The notes under the pieces: generated by a model
What the model was told of the DNA's origin: nothing
Seen by the model: the letters and a program-made list of their open reading frames with translations, nothing else
Database searches by the model: none
From: Anatilimnocola aggregata
Lineage (GTDB): Bacteria; Planctomycetota; Planctomycetia; Pirellulales; Pirellulaceae
Assembly: GCF_007747655.1 (NCBI RefSeq)
Contig: NZ_CP036274.1
Span: 806,001-870,000 of the forward strand
Length of the DNA: 64,000 bases
Direction of reading: 5' to 3'
Shown: positions 19,701 to 27,100 of the stretch, piece by piece
Layout: each line of letters starts with the position of its first letter
Numbering within the stretch: the first letter of the stretch is position 1
Made by a program: the position numbers and the translations under genes

Positions 19701-19821
19701 GCAGCTGCAAACGGTTGGTGATTCCAAGCCCGCGGCCGGCCAAGACGCTGCCGAACTGGCCGCGTGGACGAGCATTGCCCGCGTGCTGCTGAATTTGCAC
19801 GAGACGATTGTGAGGAATTAA
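16747..19821 (+). CDS. PSCyt1-DUF1549-DUF1553 protein with extra discoidin-like insert
   Basis: About 1024 aa from ATG 16747 (MLEVKLSPLLSTVVVSL, a signal peptide; upstream open frame not used). Haem motif CFTCHGPDE in PSCyt1, DUF1549 with LPPTPPELDAF, a second CSECHNHKFDPF motif, and C-terminal DUF1553 (ARVFVNRLWKLYFGRGLSRS). Between them, about residues 380-620 carry a Gln-rich coiled coil and a discoidin/F5-8-type-like beta domain (SEVEIERVA; AIDGNASTGWAGNGH), which suggests carbohydrate or ligand binding. A full-length antisense frame (16564-18624) is only a shadow. It forms a second DUF1553/DUF1501 set with the gene at 20507, split by a Uma2 gene. Confidence 0.9.
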   Translation: MLEVKLSPLLSTVVVSLCVLVIAEFSFAADPVGKVNFNRDIKPLLTHRCFTCHGPDEAERKADLRLDLREEALKGAIKPGQGKASDLYERITSTDPELMMPPPTAKKPAFSPAEAELIRRWIDEGAQYDMHWAYVPVTRPATPVVKNQAWPRGDIDRFILAAQEEVNLGPSAAADKRTLLRRLNFDLLGLPPTPPELDAFVKDDSPQAYERVVDRLLASQHFGERLALYWLDVVRYADTGGYHSDNHRDVALYRDYVIQAFNNNKPFDQFTREQLAGDLLPDATSEQRIASGFNRLLQTTQEGGAQPKEYTAKYVADRVRNTASIFMASTMGCSECHNHKFDPFTARDFYSMGAFFADVSERAVGGQEQTKIPTAAQQQQQQELEAQLAVAKQKLTAKTPELIAAQAKWEEEFTAALTDTSSTWLAVKPEKAESSGGAKLEVKDDSSLLSTGKNPAKDNYTITLASDLPKITAIRLEALTDDTLAKKSLSRGNGNFVLSEVEIERVAADGKAERVKIAAAEADYSQPTFPIAQAIDGNASTGWAGNGHMEAKSRTAAFILAEPITLAADERLQVKLLHQSQHAQHNIGRFRLALTTAGKPSLSGSSLPAEIASLLAIQADQRNAKQKETLASYYRDIAPELKPARDEIAKLEQQQKTLVASFPSTLVSMSVAPRTVRILPRGNWLDDSGEVVLPAVPGFLSKSPANPNERLTRLDLANWLLAKDHPLTARVFVNRLWKLYFGRGLSRSLEDFGLQGEYPTHPALLDWLAAEFVESGWDVKHLIKLMVMSNTYQQTSTLSAQSREHDPLNNLFTRQNRWRIEAEMVRDNALAISGLLVTKIGGPSVKPYQPAGYWQYLNFPKREWQNDKGESQYRRGLYTYWQRTFIHPSLAAFDAPSREECTVQRPVSNTPQQALVLLNDPTYVEAARALAGRIVSDGGGDVPSRLTFAYKQTLLREPTAAEAKLLTSLYEKHLEQFKADTAAAEQLQTVGDSKPAAGQDAAELAAWTSIARVLLNLHETIVRN

Positions 19822-19853
19822 GGCGATGCAGGTATTGGAGAGGAGATCTAACC

Positions 19854-20477
19854 GTGATTGCTCATTCTGAAGTAATGCGCGAATTACTTTCCGGCACGAA
19901 GCGACTGAATGGCGGCTCGGGCGGCATGCGAATGTCGGTGGAGGAGTTCAGGGCCATCGAAGACCATGAACTGGGGTATCGCTACGAACTGATTCATGGA
20001 GTTGTTGTTGTGACGCCTCCTCCTAGCCCAGCACATGCGAATTCTGGCGACGAACTCGGCTATCTGTTGCGAATCTATGCCGACAATCATCCGAGTGGCG
20101 GATGCATTGATGCCAACTTGCCCGAGGTGGAAGTCGTCACCGCAACGAGCGTCCGCCGACCCGATCGTTGTCTCTGGGTCGGCTTGGGACGCACGCCGGA
20201 ATTTGATCGCGATGTGCCGGCGATCGTGGTCGAGTTTGTTTCGCCGGGCAAAGCTGCCTATGTGCGCGACTATGAAGATAATCGCGATGAGTATCTGGCG
20301 CTGGGATGTAAAGAGTACTGGGTCATTGATTGCTTCCGGCGAACGATGACTGTATTTCGAAGCAAATTGCCATCGCTAACTCTCACGGAAGCGGAGACGT
20401 TCGCGACAGAATTGCTCCCCGGCTTCGAGTTACCAATCAAGAAGCTGCTGGCGGCAGCAGACAAGTTCAAGAAGTAG
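19854..20477 (+). CDS. Uma2-family (DUF820) putative restriction-endonuclease-fold protein
   Basis: PD-(D/E)XK-fold family of unknown cellular role, abundant in planctomycetes and cyanobacteria. Visible family blocks: YRYELIHGVVVVTPPPSPAH, RRPDRCLWVG (catalytic Asp region), PAIVVEFVSPGK (the Glu of the E-x-K-like pair), EYLALGCKEYWVID. I choose GTG 19854: a strong GGAGAGGAG site lies 8 bases upstream, whereas the open frame back to 19764 overlaps the previous gene. It is inserted between a DUF1553 gene and its DUF1501 partner with 32 and 29 bp gaps. Confidence 0.85.
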   Translation: MIAHSEVMRELLSGTKRLNGGSGGMRMSVEEFRAIEDHELGYRYELIHGVVVVTPPPSPAHANSGDELGYLLRIYADNHPSGGCIDANLPEVEVVTATSVRRPDRCLWVGLGRTPEFDRDVPAIVVEFVSPGKAAYVRDYEDNRDEYLALGCKEYWVIDCFRRTMTVFRSKLPSLTLTEAETFATELLPGFELPIKKLLAAADKFKK

Positions 20478-20506
20478 AATTATCGCTCTGTGGAAGATAT
20501 CTGGCT

Positions 20507-21958
20507 ATGAACCCGACAACACTGGTCGATTCCTTTTCTCGTCGTACTTTCCTTGGTCGCGGCGCTTGCGGCATTGGTTATGCCGCGCTGGCGTCGCTGC
20601 TCAATCCAATGGGCGGCGCGCAGCGGGGGAGTTACGCGGCGGATGGTTCCGCCGACCCCAGGCAGTCGCTCGGCATGCTCAAGCGACTGCATCACGCGCC
20701 GCGGGCGAAGCGCGTGATCTTTTTGACGATGGCCGGCGGGCCGTCGCACCTGGAAACTTTCGATTACAAGCCCAAATTGGCCGAAATGCATGGCCAGCCG
20801 ATGCCCGAGTCGTTTACCAAGGGTCAGCCCATTGCGCAGCTGCAAGGCAAAGAGCTGAAGTGCTTTGGCCCGCAGCATGCATTCAAAAAGTTTGGCGAGA
20901 GTGGCCAGTTCATCTCCGAGATTTTTCCCAACATTGGCACTCTGGCCGACGACATTTGCATCGTCAATTCGCTCCGTACGCAGGCCATCAATCACGACCC
21001 GGCCCACACATTCTTCAACACGGGGAGCACCATCAGTGGTCGCCCCGCAATGGGCTCGTGGCTCACTTATGGTCTCGGTGCCGTCACGCAGAACCTGCCC
21101 GGCTTCGTGGTGCTTACCTCCACGGGCAAGTTCGGCCAGGCCCAGCCGATCGCTTCGCGGCAATGGCATAGCGGCTTCTTGCCCAGCCGCTTTCAAGGTG
21201 TCGAGCTCCGCGGCAAAGGCGATCCGGTCCTTTATGTGAATCGTCCCGCGGGCGTCTCTGCCTCGCAACAGCAAGATGTGGTTGAAGCAGCAGCCAAGCT
21301 GAATCAACTGCATGGGCAAGCGGTCGACGATCCCGAAATCGCCACTCGCATTGCGCAGTACGAATTGGCGTTCAAGATGCAGTCGAGCGTGCCGGAATTG
21401 ATGGACGTCGCCGACGAACCACAAGCCGTGCTCGACGCTTACGGCACCAAAGGTGGCGATGGTACGTTCGCCGCGAATTGTCTTCTCGCACGCCGCTTAG
21501 CCGAGCGCGGCGTGCGGTTCATTCAACTTTATCATCGTGACTGGGACCATCACGGCGGTGTGAAAGATCAGATCGCCGGCACCGCGAAAGAAGTCGACGG
21601 CCCGTGCGCGGCACTCATCAACGACCTCAAAGCCCGCGACATGCTCAAAGATACGCTCATCGTCTGGACCGGCGAATTCGGCCGCACGCCGATGGCTCAA
21701 GGGAACGGACGAGATCATCACATCAAGGGTTTCTCGATGTGGCTCTGCGGCGGCGGCATCAAGGGTGGCATCACCTACGGCAAGACCGACGAGCTCGGTT
21801 ACAACGCCGTCGAAGACATCGTCGAAGTACACGATCTGCACGCCACGCTCCTGCACTTGCTCGGCGTCGATCACGAGCGGCTCACCTTCTTCTCGCAAGG
21901 TCGCGACTTCCGCCTGACCGACGTCAGCGGGCATGTGGTGAAACCGATTTTGGCGTAA
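20507..21958 (+). CDS. DUF1501 protein with Tat-like signal
   Basis: A 483-residue DUF1501 protein starting at ATG 20507 (MNPTTLVDSFSRRTFLGRGACG, twin-arginine signal). Blocks FLTMAGGPSHLETFDYKP, NTGSTISGRPAMGSW, DWDHHGG, GEFGRTPMAQGNGRDHH and a C-terminal HDLHATLLHLLGVDHERL match the family. The frame is open to 20330, inside the Uma2 gene, and is not used. Exported, function unknown; probably cotranscribed with the DUF1553 and Uma2 genes upstream. Confidence 0.9.
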   Translation: MNPTTLVDSFSRRTFLGRGACGIGYAALASLLNPMGGAQRGSYAADGSADPRQSLGMLKRLHHAPRAKRVIFLTMAGGPSHLETFDYKPKLAEMHGQPMPESFTKGQPIAQLQGKELKCFGPQHAFKKFGESGQFISEIFPNIGTLADDICIVNSLRTQAINHDPAHTFFNTGSTISGRPAMGSWLTYGLGAVTQNLPGFVVLTSTGKFGQAQPIASRQWHSGFLPSRFQGVELRGKGDPVLYVNRPAGVSASQQQDVVEAAAKLNQLHGQAVDDPEIATRIAQYELAFKMQSSVPELMDVADEPQAVLDAYGTKGGDGTFAANCLLARRLAERGVRFIQLYHRDWDHHGGVKDQIAGTAKEVDGPCAALINDLKARDMLKDTLIVWTGEFGRTPMAQGNGRDHHIKGFSMWLCGGGIKGGITYGKTDELGYNAVEDIVEVHDLHATLLHLLGVDHERLTFFSQGRDFRLTDVSGHVVKPILA

Positions 21959-21971
21959 CCCTCGTTACTCA

Positions 21972-22880
21972 TCACCTCGGCGGCAAGAAGTGCAGCGGTT
22001 GTTTTTGAATCCGTCGCAGGCCAGTCTCGCCGTAGGTCTTGGCACCATCACCCATGCCGTTGTAGTGCCCCATCGCGCGGACGGCGACCTCAGCTGAGAC
22101 GGTGCCGCCAAAGTAGGGATAGTACAGGTACTTTTTGAATTGCTCTGTGTTCAGCGAGCGCGTGCCGGCCGACCACGCCTTATTTAGACCATCGCGCAGC
22201 GCGGCAGCAGCGTGATAGATGTCGGTCTCGGCGTTGTCGTTTTGATCGGCGTTTTGTACGCCGGGGCCCAGGATCGACGTTTTGTAGTACGTCTTGAATA
22301 GCTCTTTCACCGACTTGAGCGTCTGCGGCTTCACGTTGCCAAAGCCCGTCGAACCGCTGCCGATCAATTCCTGCAAGCTCCGTTCGGCGGCCTGCCCCGC
22401 CTGATCGAAGCCGCTGGCCCCGGGATTGTTTTCGTTTTGGAGCACCGCGGCGAGTAACTCGGCAGGTACGCAAGCCCAGGCCGCAGCCTTGCCCACTGCG
22501 GCGCGCAGGTAATCCGATCCACGGCGAAAGATAACTTTCAGCTTGGCCTGGGTTTCTTTGAACCTCTCGGCGGGATTGTTTTTCGGGTCGAAGTAGAATC
22601 CAAAACCATAGGTTGGCGTAGCCAGCGAGTAGATGAGGCTGTTGTATTCCTTGCGATCGGCCGGGCTGATCAGCCAGGACTTGCGAACGTACAGCATCTC
22701 GCCCGCGGGCGGAGTCAAGGCGCGGCCGACGGCGGCGTCCAACGTGCAGGCAATGGCTGCGCGAATCTGCTCGGTCGGCAGCTTGAGGAATTGTTCGATC
22801 GATTTTCTACGGCGGTCGTTCTCTTGCTTGATCTCGTCGTCGGTGGCGAACTTCGGATCCTTGCTAACTTCGTCGGCCAT
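21972..22880 (-). CDS. Lysozyme/lytic-transglycosylase-fold-like protein
   Basis: A 302-residue protein without an obvious signal peptide. The central block ACVPAELLAAVLQNEN resembles the catalytic helix of SLT/goose-type lysozyme domains, where the Glu of 'xQxEN/ES' is catalytic, and GHYNGMGDGAKTYGE resembles their C-terminal YN-G-x-Y block. This suggests peptidoglycan cleavage or binding, but the match is by eye only. The N-terminal ~120 residues are helical and unassigned. It is convergent with the DUF1501 gene, whose stop lies 13 bp away. Confidence 0.45.
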   Translation of the reverse strand: MADEVSKDPKFATDDEIKQENDRRRKSIEQFLKLPTEQIRAAIACTLDAAVGRALTPPAGEMLYVRKSWLISPADRKEYNSLIYSLATPTYGFGFYFDPKNNPAERFKETQAKLKVIFRRGSDYLRAAVGKAAAWACVPAELLAAVLQNENNPGASGFDQAGQAAERSLQELIGSGSTGFGNVKPQTLKSVKELFKTYYKTSILGPGVQNADQNDNAETDIYHAAAALRDGLNKAWSAGTRSLNTEQFKKYLYYPYFGGTVSAEVAVRAMGHYNGMGDGAKTYGETGLRRIQKQPLHFLPPR

Positions 22881-23052
22881 GATTGGTCCTTGAATTGTCT
22901 GCTGCTTCGTGGCTTGGGCGCACGCGCCCCTACAGCGCGCGAGCCCAATCGGTCTTCAGCGCACTTCCCCGCGATTTGTTTCTTGGCGCTGGTAATTTTG
23001 CGCAATCCACCGGCCGCGCAACGGTTTAGCCGCCCGGTGTACACTATTAGCC

Positions 23053-23328
23053 ATGCGTCATCCCCGTTCCAAACCACCACCCGTCAAGCCCATTCCGCCG
23101 GCACCGGCTCCTGGGCCAGTTCGCCGTCTGCCGCAGTTCAACCTGCTCGGGCTGATGGTCGTAACGCTCATCTGCAGCGTCGCTTCCAGCGGCATCTATT
23201 ATTTGGTGCGGGCCGAGGCGAATGAAGCGGGCATGCGGCTGACGGCGCTCCTGTTTATTCTTGCCGGCCCCATGCTGCTGCTGGTGATTGTCAGCTTGCT
23301 CGTCGCCCTGCTCAAGCGATATGGATAA
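23053..23328 (+). CDS. Small membrane protein, two transmembrane segments
   Basis: 91 residues: a Pro-rich cytoplasmic N-terminus (PPPVKPIPPAPAPGP), helix 1 at about 30-50 (LLGLMVVTLICSVASSGIYYL) and helix 2 at about 63-86. The gene ends 15 bp before rdgB and is likely cotranscribed. Function unknown. Confidence 0.6.
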   Translation: MRHPRSKPPPVKPIPPAPAPGPVRRLPQFNLLGLMVVTLICSVASSGIYYLVRAEANEAGMRLTALLFILAGPMLLLVIVSLLVALLKRYG

Positions 23329-23343
23329 CACGAAGGATCAGCT

Positions 23344-23952
23344 ATGCCGGATCGTAAAGTACTGGTGATGGGAACGCGCAATCGGAAGAAGCTGGGCGAG
23401 TTGATCGACCTGCTCGAACCGCACGGTTTTGAACTGCGCTCGCTGGCCGATTTTCCTAACTCGATTGAGATTGACGAAACGGGGACGACCTTTGCCAAGA
23501 ACGCAGCGCTCAAGGCCACATTGCAAGCCAGGCATCTCGGCCACTGGGTACTGGGCGAAGATAGCGGGCTGGCGGTCGATTTTTTGAAAGGCGCCCCCGG
23601 CGTTTATTCGGCCCGCTTCTCGGGCGAAGGGGCGACCGATGAGTCGAACAATCGCCTGCTCCTCGAAAAATTAGCTGGTGTGCCGCTCGAAAAGCGCGGC
23701 GCGCACTACGTTTGTCACGCGACGCTCTCCGATCCGAGCGGGCAAGTTGTGGCCGAGACCGAAGACTATTGCCGCGGTCGCATCCTGGAAACAGCTGCTG
23801 GCGGCGGTGGCTTTGGTTACGACCCGCTGTTCGAAGTCATCGAGTGCCACAAGACATTCGGCGAGCTATCCCCCGCGGTCAAAAGCGTGCTCAGTCACCG
23901 TAGCCGAGCCATTCGCGCCATCGTGCTCAAGATTCTCGCCTTGGTGAAGTAG
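23344..23952 (+). CDS. rdgB: XTP/dITP diphosphatase (RdgB/HAM1 family)
   Basis: House-cleaning nucleotidase that hydrolyses dITP/XTP/ITP to the monophosphate and pyrophosphate, keeping deaminated purines out of DNA and RNA. Family motifs are complete: GTRNRKKLGEL near the N-terminus (substrate/Mg site), GEDSGLAVDFLKGAPGVYSA, GGGGFGYDPLFE and the C-terminal SHRSRAIRAI. 202 aa, the usual length. The start ATG 23344 gives MPDRKVLVMGTRN. Downstream of a small membrane protein and upstream of cinA-like. Confidence 0.95.
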   Translation: MPDRKVLVMGTRNRKKLGELIDLLEPHGFELRSLADFPNSIEIDETGTTFAKNAALKATLQARHLGHWVLGEDSGLAVDFLKGAPGVYSARFSGEGATDESNNRLLLEKLAGVPLEKRGAHYVCHATLSDPSGQVVAETEDYCRGRILETAAGGGGFGYDPLFEVIECHKTFGELSPAVKSVLSHRSRAIRAIVLKILALVK

Positions 23953-24033
23953 GTCGAGTGCCGTCGCCGCGCTAGCTCGACAGCTGCGTACAATGGCCAT
24001 GATTCCATCTGACAAGAACCATGGGTGAGCGGG

Positions 24034-25284
24034 ATGCGCGCTGAGATCATTTCGATTGGCGATGAAATAACGAGCGGCCAGCGGGTCGACACGAACAGTG
24101 CCTGGCTATCGCAACGATTGGGCGAGTTCGGCGTGCCCGTTGCTTTTCACACGACCGTGGCCGATCACCTGCCCGACAATGTGCAGGCCTTTCGCCTGGC
24201 CTGCGAACGGGCCGATATCGTCATTGCGACCGGCGGGCTCGGTCCCACGGCCGACGATCTCACCCGGCAAGCAGTGGCCGAGATGGCCGGCGTCGATCTG
24301 GTGCAGGACGAAGGCGCGCTCGAACACATTCGCGCGCTCTTCGCGCGGCGCAAACGCGAGATGCCCGCCAGCAATCTGGTACAGGCCCTCTTTCCCCGCG
24401 GCAGTCGCGTCGTCCCCAATCCGCACGGCAGTGCGCCGGGCATCGACTTGACTTTGCCCCGCGCGGGTCGCGAATCGGCCCGCCTCTTCTGCTTGCCCGG
24501 TGTGCCCGCCGAGATGCAAGAGATGTGGCAAGCGACCGTCGCCCCCGCGGTGGTGGCCATGCTCGGCAAACCGCGGGTGATTCACCACTATCGCGTGAAA
24601 TGTTTTGGCGTGGGCGAAAGCGATCTCGAAGCGATGCTGCCCGACTTGATTCGTCGCGGCCGCACGCCGACGGTTGGCATCACCGTGAGCAAGGCCACGA
24701 TCACGCTGCGCATTACTGCGGAAGGTGAGTCAGTAGAGATCGCGCGGCAATCGATGCAGCCCACCATCGATGTGATTCATCAATGCCTGGGTGATCTGGT
24801 CTTTGGTTACGAAGAAGAAGAGCTGCAGCACGCGGTGGTGAAGCAATTGCAACAGCGGGGTCAGACGCTGGCCGTAGTCGAATGGGGTACTGCGGGCCTG
24901 ATCGAGCATTGGCTAGGCGAATGCGCTGACTGCGCGCAGGTGTTTCAAGGTGGATTGGTACTGCGCGATGCCGCGGGAATCTCCATCCTCTCGAGCATGG
25001 CCGCCGAGATGGCCAGCATGCTGGGACTGCATGCCGAGCCGACTCTTAGCGTGGTGGCTCAAGCGGCCCGTGAACGTTTTGGCAGTGACTATGCCCTGGT
25101 GATTGGTCCGTTCCCCCCCGCCGTACACATGTCTGCCGAACCGGGGAGCGTGGTGCTGGCGGTGGCTGGACCAGGTGGCGTGGCTACACGCGCCGTTCCC
25201 TTCACCGGTCATCCCGATATTCTTAAGCCTCGCGCGGCCAAACAAGCGCTCAACCTCTTAAGGCTGGCGATCGCGGGAAAATAG
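24034..25284 (+). CDS. CinA-like protein with intact MoCF domain and degenerate C-terminal amidase domain
   Basis: N-terminal ~170 residues form a molybdopterin-binding/MoCF-like domain (MRAEIISIGDEITSGQ; ATGGLGPTADDLT; LPGVPAEMQEMW), which in CinA has ADP-ribose pyrophosphatase activity. The C-terminal domain, normally nicotinamide-nucleotide amidase with an ESCTGG active-site motif, here reads VVEWGTAGLIEHWL, so the catalytic Ser and neighbouring residues are lost. I predict it has no deamidase activity. ATG 24034 starts the family-typical MRAEI; GTG 24025 is an alternative three codons upstream. Follows rdgB by 81 bp. Confidence 0.85.
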   Translation: MRAEIISIGDEITSGQRVDTNSAWLSQRLGEFGVPVAFHTTVADHLPDNVQAFRLACERADIVIATGGLGPTADDLTRQAVAEMAGVDLVQDEGALEHIRALFARRKREMPASNLVQALFPRGSRVVPNPHGSAPGIDLTLPRAGRESARLFCLPGVPAEMQEMWQATVAPAVVAMLGKPRVIHHYRVKCFGVGESDLEAMLPDLIRRGRTPTVGITVSKATITLRITAEGESVEIARQSMQPTIDVIHQCLGDLVFGYEEEELQHAVVKQLQQRGQTLAVVEWGTAGLIEHWLGECADCAQVFQGGLVLRDAAGISILSSMAAEMASMLGLHAEPTLSVVAQAARERFGSDYALVIGPFPPAVHMSAEPGSVVLAVAGPGGVATRAVPFTGHPDILKPRAAKQALNLLRLAIAGK

Positions 25285-25306
25285 CGCGCGCCACCCACGC
25301 CAGGTA

Positions 25307-25753
25307 TCAATGATGTTGATGCTTCTTTTCTTCGTGATGCTTATGGCTTTTTTTGTGCGGCCGCGGCGCGTCGTCGCTTCTCATCTTTTCGAGAGCCACA
25401 ACTCCCACACCGCCGCCCGCAATAATCACACCAGTAAAAATCAGGCCGTATTTGATCCATTCCAGGCGAGCGAGAGCCCGGTCGCGGGCCTGCACCGATT
25501 TCTCGAACGCTGCTTTCGCGGCCACGTATTCTTCGTCTTTGAGGTTCGGCGCATCGTGCGAATGTGGCTTGGAATGATCGTGCTCTTTGCCGTACGTGGC
25601 AGTATGCAGCCGGGCTGAGTTCTGGCTGTATTCGCGGGCCTGTTCGTCGGTCCACACGGCCTGCGCGGGGATGAACGACTGATACAAATACCCCGCCAGC
25701 ATGCAGGCCATTCCCATCATCATGGCCAGCGGCGGTCCCAAAGATTGATTCAT
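25307..25753 (-). CDS. Membrane protein with His-rich tail
   Basis: 148 residues: an N-terminal hydrophobic helix (MMMGMACMLAGYLYQSF), a charged central region, a second helix (YGLIFTGVIIAGGGVGVVAL) and a basic His-rich tail (HKKSHKHHEEKKHQHH) that could bind divalent metals. No family recognised. Convergent with the cinA-like gene, 22 bp apart. Confidence 0.55.
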   Translation of the reverse strand: MNQSLGPPLAMMMGMACMLAGYLYQSFIPAQAVWTDEQAREYSQNSARLHTATYGKEHDHSKPHSHDAPNLKDEEYVAAKAAFEKSVQARDRALARLEWIKYGLIFTGVIIAGGGVGVVALEKMRSDDAPRPHKKSHKHHEEKKHQHH

Positions 25754-25840
25754 GACGAAGGACCGCGCGGAAAGATGGAGCTGAGTGATGTGGGTGAAGG
25801 GTGACAGGAGAGTGGGAACAGTAACAGGCCGCTGCAGAAG

Positions 25841-26878
25841 CTAAGGGGGCGAAATGACCTCGCCATCTTCCACGCTGATTAAGCGGGCCATCAGGAACTC
25901 ATCGACATCGTCCGCCAGAATCGACACATGACCATCGGCATAGGCCACATTTACGCCGGCCGGATGATGGCTGCGCGGAGCGGCCGAGAGATACTGGAAC
26001 GATCCCGGGCCATAAGTGCTGCAAGGCATCTTGCGCAGTTGGGCCTCGGCCGGATCGGGACAGTTGTAGAGCATGTCCAAATTCGAACCTTGATTGTTCG
26101 GTCGTTGCGTCTGGCCCAAGCTGGCCGACCACGGTGTATAGCCGCTATTGCCAAGCGTGGTTTCAATCACCTGGTCGTGCATATCGAACGAGAGCAACGT
26201 GGCGCCGGTCCAACCCACAGCCCATGCGCCACGCTGATCGAGCGAATTCGAGCGCGTGCGGATTTCGCCGAGCATCATCAGATTCGAAGTCCCCTCGTTG
26301 GCCAGATGGCGATGGCTGTGCGGCAAGTGCGAAGTGAGTACGCCGCGATAGCGATGTTGATATTCCACATGGATCGGCCCCACAAAAGCCGCGTAATTTC
26401 CCTTGGCAAGCACCTTGTTATTCGTAAAGCTGGGGTCTTGATAGAAGCGCCCCTTCGTCTGGTCGCTGGGGCAGAGCAACATGTTGATCTGATTGGCCTG
26501 CGGCTCGTTCGGCTGATCGAGCACGGTGCGGCCAAAATCAAACTTACTGTGCAAGGCCGACTGCTCGAAGTACGGCAGCGTGAGGACGACCCAACTGAGC
26601 ATGGTGCCGGTGCGCGATTCGAAACTGGTCGTGATCGAAGCATCGACAATGGCCGACGCGGGAAAGAGCTTCAGCGAACTCTCGTAGTTCTCAATTGCCA
26701 GCGCCAGTTGCTTCAACTGGTTCTGGCATTTAATTCGCCGGCTCGCCTCGCGCGCGGCCTGCACCGCAGGAAGCAACAACGACACGAGAATGCCGATGAT
26801 CGCAATCACTACGAGCAGCTCGACGAGCGTAAAACCTCGCGAGCCCCTGCGCCGCGGCGCAGCCTGACACGGGCCCAT
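25841..26878 (-). CDS. DUF1559 pseudopilin-like protein with canonical prepilin signal
   Basis: About 345 aa. Near the N-terminus [16 protein letters not shown] is a textbook type IV pilin-like signal (cleavage after Gly, methylated Phe), followed by [28 protein letters not shown] and the C-terminal [17 protein letters not shown]. Type II secretion-like surface protein of unknown role. The frame runs antisense into recG as far as 28054, which is not coding. I start at ATG 26878, preceded by GGAGG; ATG 26899, seven codons earlier, is an alternative. Divergent from recG. Confidence 0.85.
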   Translation of the reverse strand: MGPCQAAPRRRGSRGFTLVELLVVIAIIGILVSLLLPAVQAAREASRRIKCQNQLKQLALAIENYESSLKLFPASAIVDASITTSFESRTGTMLSWVVLTLPYFEQSALHSKFDFGRTVLDQPNEPQANQINMLLCPSDQTKGRFYQDPSFTNNKVLAKGNYAAFVGPIHVEYQHRYRGVLTSHLPHSHRHLANEGTSNLMMLGEIRTRSNSLDQRGAWAVGWTGATLLSFDMHDQVIETTLGNSGYTPWSASLGQTQRPNNQGSNLDMLYNCPDPAEAQLRKMPCSTYGPGSFQYLSAAPRSHHPAGVNVAYADGHVSILADDVDEFLMARLISVEDGEVISPP

Positions 26879-27087
26879 ACAGCCTCCGAGTGGAGTCATT
26901 TCGAAGAGGCAGAAAAAAAGCGAATCGTCACCCGCTCCGGAACCCAATGGAGTCGCTGCCAAGGAAAAAATCAAGGTAATGGCTGCAAAAATCAACGACG
27001 TTTCTTGGCTCCGCGCCACGCCACTGGCAAGTTGATCTGCTTGGTGAAGAACGAACGGCGTCCGTTCGGCAAAACACGAAGCGCGGC

Positions 27088-27093
27088 TATAAT
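27088..27093 (+). promoter_or_regulatory. Possible -10 element of recG (leaderless arrangement)
   Basis: TATAAT lies 7 bases before the recG ATG at 27101. If used, transcription would begin at or beside the start codon. There is no convincing -35 hexamer and no Shine-Dalgarno site before the ATG. Confidence 0.3.
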
Positions 27094-27100
27094 GCCCCCC

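Noticed and set aside
25928-27100. Long upstream extension of the recG reading frame
   Set aside because: It is antisense to the DUF1559 gene, has no family-like sequence, and RecG begins naturally at [10 protein letters not shown].
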